A stretch of DNA of 64,000 bases from Axinella damicornis (lineage: Eukaryota; Porifera; Demospongiae; Axinellida; Axinellidae), in contig OZ007506.1 of NCBI GenBank assembly GCA_963931865.1, forward strand, positions 496,001 to 560,000, in the 5' to 3' direction. The first letter of the stretch is position 1. Every line of letters begins with the position of its first letter. The notes beneath the pieces were generated by a model that saw nothing but the letters and a program-made list of their open reading frames with translations, did not search any database and was not told the DNA's origin. Below, one piece after another: positions 55,745 to 64,000 of the stretch. The translations under genes and the position numbers were made by a program.

Positions 55745-57690
55745 ATGGATGACTACATATCCCAAAAAACTGCATGAATTTAGGTTTCTGGAAAAAAGTT
55801 TGGTGTACATAATAGCACTTAAGAGAATGACATTGCTATAATGAGCTAATGATGTTATATGCGTATGTGTGCAAGTATTAATTCACACAAGTATTACGCA
55901 AGATTATGTGTGATTGAATATTAATATGGACCTAGCCTCCTATAATTATCACTATCAACCCTCGTACTTGCTTCTATGGACAGCAGTACACATATGGAAG
56001 CTTAACAACTAGCTACATAACATACTGTCAAGAGTTCATATTTCTCTTGATACTGTACATAACATAAGTTAGAGGTATAATATGAAATGCCTAAACTGGT
56101 CATGGAACAGACAGACAACACACAATTTTTGTTTGTGACAGTGTGATTGGACAAAAGTACACACTTTCATGCATTCGGCATCTGCCATCTTCGTAGATGC
56201 CCTTCTCCCACTGCCGGGGCCAGACTTGGCGGGCATGATTAGGCAAGCACACATGCAGAGTGCAATATACTGTTAATACACATGACCGCCAAAAGCCGAT
56301 GAATAAAAGGGTCTATGAATCTCAAAAGGACAACAGGGCTGCACCTTCCTCAACCCTGCTTGAAACACACAGGGTGTCTTGTGTCCAGCGGCTGCCTTGC
56401 TGGCTTACTTGGCAATCCAGCTAGGTTTTGTTTGCTTATCCCTGACCCAAGTTGAGTTTGTATCCAGGGTAAAGGGGGCTTTGCTATCGCTTGGCTACCC
56501 AGCCAGTGATTTTGCTGGCCATGCATAGCTTCTGGGTAGGAGCAGTGTCAACAGCTGCATCGATGGGCGTTGAGGATTATAAGGCCATGGGGAGATGTAT
56601 ATACCATTCCGTCGATCGTAGCTTAGAGGGGTAGCCTGAATTTGTCCAGAGGAAGAACTTGACTGTGTTCAGTTGTAATATTGCTTGTGTCGTTGTTTTG
56701 CAGTACTCTTGCACAGCATTACATTCTTTGTTGTTTATCAAGGTGGGTATTCTCAGCATGAAGAAGTTGTGCCCCACATGATGAGGTCATATGTTTTGGA
56801 ACTGGGTACATGTAGATAGAGTCATCCCCCATCACTTCAAATTCCTCCTCCCCTTGCACCTTGAGGGGCAGTGTGGGAGACAGGTAAGAGAGATGAAACT
56901 TAGCCTCATTTCCAGGCTAGACATTGGCTACGCCTTGGCAAATTATTCCCAGAATAATTATTTGAGAATAATAGGCACCACATTTTTGCTGAGGTGGTAT
57001 TATACTCAAACAGCAATAGAAGCAGCATGCACGATACAGAACTGGATACAGAACTGAACCCAATATAACTTGCACAGCCTTATATATAACCAATATGCTA
57101 ATAATAGAACATTACATCATGAGAATAATGGGCATCGCTTTTTGAATAATAGGTAAAATTGTCTGCTTTGTTACAGGTACACGAATAACTTTGCAGTGCT
57201 TTGTAGCTAGCTACATTGCATGTATGCAAAGAGATACTTTAACAAAAAGAGTATCGTTGCTAGTTCATTCGGCAAACAGCAGGAATCTTCCTTAGAAGAC
57301 TATATAGTCAGTGATGATGCAGTACAACTATCATAATGAGAATTCAAAGTAGACTAGTACATGCACTGTTTTTGGGGGAAAAGAATGTATTGTGACTCAG
57401 AATGTTTTGTACGAGTTTGAAAATAATGGAAGAATAATGGGCTGGTTTGAAAGAATAATGGACTAAAAATTTGGGAATAAAAGAATAGAATAATATATAT
57501 ATAGGCATGGCCTGCATGGCAATGAGGCTGAGGCTAACCTGGCTCGAATCCTCAGCCCAAACCAAATGCGTACTGTGACTTTGTGGCAGTCAAGGCTAGA
57601 TTCCAGATTGTCTGTTTATAGCTGCAGTATGTTGTTAATGGCTCCCAGGTCCTTTTAGCATGTTAGCTACTTTTTTCTTCTGGCACGTTC
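55745..57690. other. Intergenic DNA with AATAAT-rich repeats
   Basis: No gene supported. AATAAAAGG at 56302 could be a polyadenylation signal, though far from the VioB-like stop. 56945-57480 is rich in GAATAATAGG motifs like those at 44030-44460. Confidence 0.55.
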
Positions 57691-57694
57691 ATCA

Positions 57695-59200
57695 TTGTGT
57701 GCATGTGTTGATAAAAATTTACTTAAGGGCACAGTACTTTCTCTTTTGAAGAAGAGAATTGATAAACTTAAAGGTAAATATGGTCATTGGGTGAAGGTCA
57801 AGCAAATTCTTAGAGATAGGGTTCATTTACAGTATTTGAAGGACTTTCAGGATAGGTATGTGCTGGTACCAGCAGACAAAGCAGGCAACAATGTTATCAT
57901 AATCTGTAAAGCGTATTATACAGAGGTTATATGTAAGGAACTCGCAACTAAGCAAGGAAAGCCACAAACCTACCATGAATGTAGTTTATCTTCAAGTGAT
58001 ATAATACGAAAGCATTTGGATTTTATGAAAGCAGAGCGTTTACAGGTTCCTTTAAGCATGCATCAACTTCCTTCATTTTACTGGTTGCCTAAGCTGCATA
58101 AGGATCCCTATGGTAACAGGTTTATAGCGGCTTCCAATGCTTGTACTACAAAGCCTCTTTCCCAGTTACTTACGGCATGTTTGACTTCAGTTTTGAATCA
58201 TTATCAGGAGTATTGTAAAGGGATTTTTAATAACTCAATTGATGTTTTGAAGATAATTAGTGACATAAATAATAGTGGATGGGTAGAATGTTTTGATAGC
58301 TATGATTTTTCTACTTTGTATACTAGTATCCCACACCAGTTGTTGAAAGACAGTTTAAAGGAGTTAATAATGGAAGCATTTTTGAAAAGGGGTGCTACTT
58401 ATTTAGTTGAAAGGCGAGGTTGGGCTTATTGGTCCACACAGAAAGGTAAGTATTTCCGTTACAGAGAGTCAGCTTGTACAATATGTCGAGTACTTAATAG
58501 ACAATATATTTATACAAGTGAGTGATAGGGTATATAAACAGGTAGTAGGAATTCCCATGGGTACAGATTGTGCTCCTTAAATTTACTGGCAAATCTCTTT
58601 CTTTTTCGTTATGAGTACAAGTTTATTAAGGAAACCCTACGAAATAATCCTTACAAAGCAAGAAAATTTAACTTCACAGTTCGATACATAGATGATCTTC
58701 TTACTATTAATAATCCCTTCTTTGATGCTGAAATAGGTAATATATACCCTAAAGAGCTCAAACTTAAGAAGTCAACTGAAGCCTTCAATAAGCTTTCGTA
58801 TTTAGATATTACGATTGAGATTGAGGATAGCTAGCAGCTTTAGAACAGATGTAGCTAGCTATATGACAAAAGAGATGGTTTTGGCTTTCACATAGTTAAT
58901 TTTCCAAACCTTAGTAGTAACATTCCACTTTCACCAGCTTACGGAATATACATATCCCAATTGGTAGAATGTGTGATAGTTCTCAGAGGTTTAACGCAAG
59001 GAACAAGCTTCTTACACTAGACTTTTACAGCAAGGGTTTGAATACCATAGACTTTGCATGACTTTCAAGAAGTTTTGTAGTAGGTACCCAAGATTGTTTC
59101 AGAAGTTTCACAGTAGCATTAAAAGTCTGATAATAGAAGGCATACAACTACCAGTAAATGCTAGGAATGGACTTACTAGGCACATAACTTTACTTCAAAG
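57695..59200 (+). mobile_element. Decayed Penelope-like reverse transcriptase
   Basis: The first frame (57695-58525) has VPADKAGNNVIIICKAYY, SFYWLPKLHKDPYGNRFIAA and SYDFSTLYTSIPHQLL, typical of Penelope-like elements. GIPMGTDCAP lies at about 58547-58577. A second frame (58568-58834) carries FKLxx-type residues, VRYIDDLLTINNPFFD (the YIDD catalytic box) and KLSYLDITIEIED. A frameshift near 58575 and a stop after 58834 break the protein. Weak downstream similarity (RYPRLFQKF near 59085-59115) continues to about 59200. I find no GIY-YIG endonuclease. It is inactive as it stands. Confidence 0.85.
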
Positions 59201-60270
59201 GTAGTCCTCTAATTATACATTGAAGAAAATTTTTCTTGTCACCCATGTACCAATTCCAACCTAGTTACATAGCAACAAGTTTACAGCTTGTTTTTGAATT
59301 GTTTGGGCAGCTGTTTTGTAGTGAACTCAAGAACAATGAAGCTGGATGACGAAAAGGACTGAATACAGCCTTCTTTTGACGATGAAAGCAGGTTTGCTAA
59401 ATCAAATTATTGCTGGATGGGTAGGGAGAGTTGGCATGCCATCAAAAAGCTTTTAAACCTACCATTCCTGATTCTCAAGGTCAGGTATCCAGCAATAAAA
59501 AATAAGATTATGGTTTCTTTTGTTACGGGGTGGTTATAGTAATGAATTCAAATGTGTACACGTTGGACAGTTCGCATGCAGTTTCATGAGGTCTCCTCTC
59601 CTGTGAATTCAGACTAATTAGTACAGTAGCAGAAATGCTTGCCCAAATATTATAATTGTACCAAAAACAAAACTCAGTATCTAGCGGCTATAACTCTAGT
59701 TTCCAAGGATCCTCATGGATTTGCTCCTTCTGGGGACAAAAAAAAAACAGCAAACAATGTCATAGTAATGCATGGTACAGCTACACGCATGAAAAATAAA
59801 TTACCATGCATGAGTGGATCTTGAGGTGTTTGATTGTTAAGCAGACTGTCCACGGTTCCATTACCTGAAACAAAATCCAAATACAGTATAATAGGTTGTT
59901 CTGGACCTATAGACATACATCTATAATTGCATACTGCCAGAGAATCAGTGACCTCACTGAGTCTTGTTGCCCTCTGGCCAAACAGATCCCTCCAGTGGTG
60001 CTGAGCAAGGATCTAGGGACCTGCTATAACATGCTGGAGGAGTAGTGGGGTGCTACTTTGATGTTAGTCTGGTTCGTTCCTAGACACCCTTCAAAAGTGG
60101 TACCCACCTCGACCTCCATATATACAATCTCCGGATCCACATTAATGATATCCATTTGTTTCATCCCAAATAGACTTCTCAGTGTATATTCATGGGGACG
60201 TTTTAACAGATTAAAATTCATTTGGTACTATATACCCTTTGGTGAGTTTGACTCTGTTCTGTTAACTAAC
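59200..60270. other. Low-information region; possible 3' exons of the cysteine-rich gene
   Basis: Minus-strand open segments at 60030-60221 and 59713-59916 have no cysteine-domain pattern and cannot be tied to the gene with confidence. Short direct matches to other repeats are not obvious. Confidence 0.35.
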
Positions 60271-61663
60271 CTGGTTTGCATCCGATATCAAGGATATCAG
60301 TACAACAATCTCCTCTCATGTGACATTCACGATCACAGAAACAAAAGCCAAAATAGACGAAGCATGTATCAGCATCAGTGTTCTTGTCACAGCAACCACT
60401 GTAACCGGCTCCACTGCAGGTAAGTGCTATGAACAAAGTGAGTAACACAAACCTCTACCAAAGTGTAACACTGCATGAAATGGTATTGTAGGATATTGTG
60501 CTTAGTGCCCACTCATGCATATTGAATCTCGGGGAGTTCTGCTCAAGGGTGGGGAATCCTTGTGGGGGGGGGGGGGGGGGGGGATCCTGAGAAAAGTATA
60601 TAGTCAAAACTGACCTGATTGCTTACAATTACAAGGAGCTAACCTTCTCTCACCCCTTCAGGTATATGACTGCTTAGCCAGTTTGAATACCACTCACAAC
60701 TCACCTGGTGCATGGCATTTTGTTTCCAAGATATCTGGACAGCAGTTATGAACTATATGGCAGCCAACATCACAGTAGCAGTCTCCACCAGGCACCCAGC
60801 ACTCATAAACTGTTGTATTAATCTGGCAGCATCCATTTGTATGACCAGCTTCAGCACAAGTATGTGCTATTATAGGAAGAAGATGTGTCACTGAAACACT
60901 CAAAATAATTATATCACACCCACTTATACAGCAGGCATGCATAGTATATTATTGCTAACCTGTACTGCAGCCAACAGCCTTGATATCGGGACAGCAACGA
61001 CCCTCCGTATAACACTCAGCATCACAAAAGCACTTTCCACCATGTACCCAACATGTATGTTCATCTTGGGCCTTGACACAACAACCCTTGTAGCCAGCTT
61101 CAGCACAGGTACGAGCTGCAAGGAAGAATAAAAAAGGTCATGAATTGAGTTTACAGTATATTGAACCAACACACAGGCCACTATCGGCTTACAGTACCAT
61201 AACAAATGTAGGTAGTGTTTGAATACCATGAGAGGACTTGATTAATTAACATAGCTATTATGAAAACTGACTATAACAATTTCTTACATGAAATTGCAGT
61301 ATAAGCTAACATCCCACTTACGGTAATTATCACAGCCAATCTCTTTGATATTGAACCAACACACAGGCCACTATCGGCTTACATAGTGTTTGAATACCAT
61401 GAAAGGACTTGATTAATTAACATAGCTATTATGAAAACTGACTATAACAATTTCTTACATGAAATTGCAGTATAAGCTAACATCCCACTTACGGTAATTA
61501 TCACAGCCAATCTCTTTGATGTCTGGACAGCAGTTGTTAGTGTAGTAACAGTCACGGTGACAGTAGCAGTCACCACCGGGTACCCAGCACTGCGCATATC
61601 CATGATTTTGCCTAGGTAACTCACAGCAGCCTTTGGTGAAACCTGCTTCAGCACAGGTCTTTG
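60271..61663 (-). CDS. Cysteine-rich protein with repeated somatomedin-B-like domains (partial model)
   Basis: Four exons, 61493-61663, 60960-61115, 60705-60866 and 60271-60426, each encode one domain. The pattern is TCAEAGxxxGCC, then CWVxGGxCYC, Dxx(E/G)C, a five-residue gap, CCPDI and a final C. Examples are CWVPGGDCYCDVGCH and CCPDILETKC. The C-x-C-D-x3-C-x5-CC-P/T-D-I spacing resembles somatomedin-B domains of secreted or membrane proteins. Every exon starts and ends in phase 1, the classic layout for exon shuffling. The start exon with a signal peptide and the 3' end were not found, so total length is unknown. A truncated duplicate exon end lies at 61322-61348. Probably secreted. Confidence 0.75.
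61155..61520. repeat. Tandem duplication of about 190 bp spanning an exon end and donor
   Basis: The stretch from ATTGAACCAACACACAGGCC through CTTACGGTAATTATCACAGC occurs twice (about 61155-61348 and 61349-61520), the second with a roughly 20-bp deletion. The copy at 61322-61348 holds the last 27 bases of the exon 61493-61663 plus its donor, but no acceptor: an orphan half-exon inside the intron. Confidence 0.9.
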
Positions 61664-62132
61664 CTGCTTCAGGAGAAGGCACACAGAAATGGATCATACC
61701 ACTATTAATAAACTTAACCATGCATATTCTCACATGCCCTAGCCTCTATTGTGTGACTCAGCACTGCAAAACAAAATGCAACCTTGGAGTGTTATAGCTA
61801 TACCTTGGTTGCAGACAAGCTGAAGAGACAGTGGTTATAGGCTATCACAGAGTCGGTAGACTCTGTATGTAGGGATACGACGTACACGCAATATATGCAT
61901 ACAAAAAAATCTATCCAAATCTCAGAAACGGTACACTTATAAGCCTTTATAACCACATACCGTTCATCTTCTAGTGTTTTCATGACCAACAAGACCTTGT
62001 TTCCTTACTTTTGCCGTTCTGGTATCCCTATTATACATCCTGCTACATTTTTAATGTTTTTTATTACTTTATAGTATAGGCATTAACTTGAAAGGAACTT
62101 CGGCGGCCCAGATTACATGTATCTTACAAGTC

Positions 62133-62823
62133 TAATACCTTGTTTACACGACACAAAAATAACCGATCCGTGCCCAAGATAACCGAACCGTACCGCACTC
62201 GAAACCGTGCCGGCGTGCGCGTGCGTTTACACTAGATCAAAAATAACCGTGCTGAATCAATTATTGAGGGCGTGATCGAACACGTGCGCATCAGTATAAG
62301 TGCTTCTTTAGCTCTGGAGCTAGCTAGAGCCCTGCTCTATGGCTACCTCGCGTTTGCGGAAAGTTTCTCGATCTGCTGTTACGATGTATGCGTTCGTTTA
62401 CAGAACACCGGCAGTCGGAGTAGAAGCCACGCCAGGCTGGGTACGACGTTGTTCATTCAACGCAGAGCAAGACAACATGCTGTGCTTGTCATACTTCTTT
62501 CTCAGCTATTACAGTGATTATTGGCTACTCTGAAAGCACCGAGGAGAGAGTGGGTACGTCTCAGGTACGTTGTATACTCAGTAAGTGCTCACTGCGGTCA
62601 TACGGTCTTCGTTAGGTTCCGGTACTGAATTGAGACCGCTAGCAGAACGGTTCTAACCGTGCTGGCACGGCACGGTTAGGTGGTCCAAGAACGGTTATTC
62701 TAGCACGGTTCTAGCACGGTTCAGTACAGTTCAGTTAGCGTTTACACGGCAATTTAATAACTGTGCCGAACCGTACTAAACCGTGCCAGCACGGTTGTTT
62801 TGTGTCGTGTAAACGGGGTATTA
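62133..62823. mobile_element. Non-autonomous TIR element of about 690 bp
   Basis: Ends TAATACCTTGTTTACACGAC and GTCGTGTAAACGGGGTATTA are near-perfect complements (about 33 bp each). Sub-terminal ACCGTGC/GCACGGT motifs are repeated many times on both sides, as in transposase-binding arrays. The middle has only short frames (62272-62533). Superfamily unclear. Confidence 0.85.
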
Positions 62824-64000
62824 GCTACAACCTAACATCTGTGAGCTAGGGGGACACCTACTGTATGGTACTGCATGCAACCCTGAAATGCAGTTGTACG
62901 TGATTCCCTCATAATTTAAGTGATGCCACGCCAGGGGTTCACACAAGCAACTACCAAAGGTACCGTGGTAAATACAACTAGTACCAACATTTATCACACC
63001 ATAGATAATAGAGTATATTATCTATGATCACACTGAGCGGGCCAGAAGTCCAGAGACTCGACGCGACGTCTGGCCCGCCCAAAACGCGTTAACTGTGATG
63101 AGGCCCCTATGGGCCACCGTAGATGAGAGACATGCCCGGGCCGGCAGACGCTAACTTTTAAAAATTTTTTTTACCATCATGGAAGAATAAAAAAACAACT
63201 TGTACAACAGTGGGATGCATTGATGAAACAGGAAAATAAAAAGTAACTAGAGGTGTTCATAGAACACATACCCCGCGCTGAACGTCAGGATGCATGCAGT
63301 GCAGCTACAATCGACGCGACATCTCTGCCGATGTGCATCGAACAGGGCGGCTATCGCGTATACTGTGTTCGTGTATGGCCATATCCAAGGTGTGGGAGTG
63401 ACCGCTTACCATATATAATATTGTGAAGCTGGAGAGGTGGGGCCAAATGTTACGAATAATAGGAAATAGCTGGAAAAAACAGCCGAAACAATAGCCACGA
63501 TGTCTGCGAAGTACATAGATCGTGAGAAAACACTGTTTCCTAGCGGTCATCTCGAAGCATGAAGTTACCAAATGCACTGCGTGTCCTGTTCATGCTGGGA
63601 CTCTGAGGTCACGAAGAGGTGGAGCCAATGTTATGAATAGTTATGAAAAGTAGGAATTAGCCGAAATACAGCGAAACGGAGCGCCTTGACTTCAGTCAGG
63701 TACATGTTTTTTGCTATTTGCTATTGTTTGACTCCATTTCGATGGTTTATGAGGGTCTATGTGGCGAGATTTCTTTTTTTTTTCGCCTGACAGACAGACG
63801 ACTGACTGACTGACTTTGCGCATGCGCGCGCGGGGTAAAAAGAGAACAGTTTACACGACCCCATCCACCCTGGGAGAGTTCACTGGGAGGCGGCGCACCC
63901 ACAATGTAGCGTTTCCTTTCCACAAGCCAATGGCTAGTCTCTGGAACAAGTGACGGGTGGAGATGGCAGGGTCTGTCCCAGACCGTTGTCCCAAAAGGCG
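62824..64000. other. Repeat-rich end of the window
   Basis: A hairpin with GCGGGCCAGAAGTC and GACGTCTGGCCCGCC at 63037-63079. Two diverged direct copies of a segment with GAGGTGG(G/A)GCCAA and ATGTTA(C/T)GAATA (63430-63480 and 63612-63665). An inverted end of repeat family A (63790-63838). No gene supported. Confidence 0.55.

Overview
This window is animal nuclear DNA: split genes with GT-AG introns, metazoan-specific families, many mobile-element remnants and long mono- and dinucleotide runs. Compact introns, conserved animal genes, Penelope-like and hAT/piggyBac debris and a VioB-like gene suggest a non-bilaterian animal, most likely a sponge. The lineage is inference; the gene identities rest on recognisable protein motifs.

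Layout. (1) 1-22114, + strand: the 3' part of the giant ubiquitin ligase gene MYCBP2 (PHR1/highwire/RPM-1 family). I resolve 46 exons, from just before the first PHR domain through PHR2, filamin repeat, SH3-like repeats, a large K/E-rich exon with a zinc knuckle, the DOC domain, and the RING plus tandem-cysteine catalytic end. Its introns carry MITEs, minisatellites and CA/GT and poly-G runs. (2) 22115-26700: repeat-rich intergenic DNA with a large inverted-repeat element, a degenerate 5S-rRNA-like fragment and a small intronless repetitive ORF behind a TATA box. (3) 26712-37193: four compact host genes in two divergent pairs: AAMP (-) with GLRX5 (+), and AGA (-) with an NDUFC2-like gene (+). 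Only about 145-165 bp separates the start codons in each pair. (4) 37200-52400: a transposon graveyard with palindromic MITEs, a two-gene convergent transposon module, a nested 2.1-kb palindrome, a piggyBac remnant with TTAA target sites and a LINE 3' tail. (5) 52466-55744: a 1092-codon uninterrupted ORF resembling bacterial VioB/RebD-type iminophenyl-pyruvate dimer synthases, rich in N-glycosylation sequons. (6) 57695-59200: a decayed Penelope-like reverse transcriptase. (7) 60271-61663, - strand: a gene built of repeated single-exon, phase 1-1, cysteine-rich somatomedin-B-like domains. (8) 62133-64000: another TIR element and diverged repeats.

Three themes stand out. First, the VioB-like gene is the best candidate for an undescribed animal system: secreted-looking, without introns, and in a family known mainly from bacterial bisindole biosynthesis. 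Second, tandem duplications repeatedly start on, or span, splice sites in MYCBP2, AAMP and the cysteine-rich gene, so that arrays carry many copies of donor or acceptor sequences. Third, a tiny palindromic element (TIR TAGTCTCGTTCCCAGACC) is dispersed across the window, and two copies have perfect 9-bp target-site duplications.
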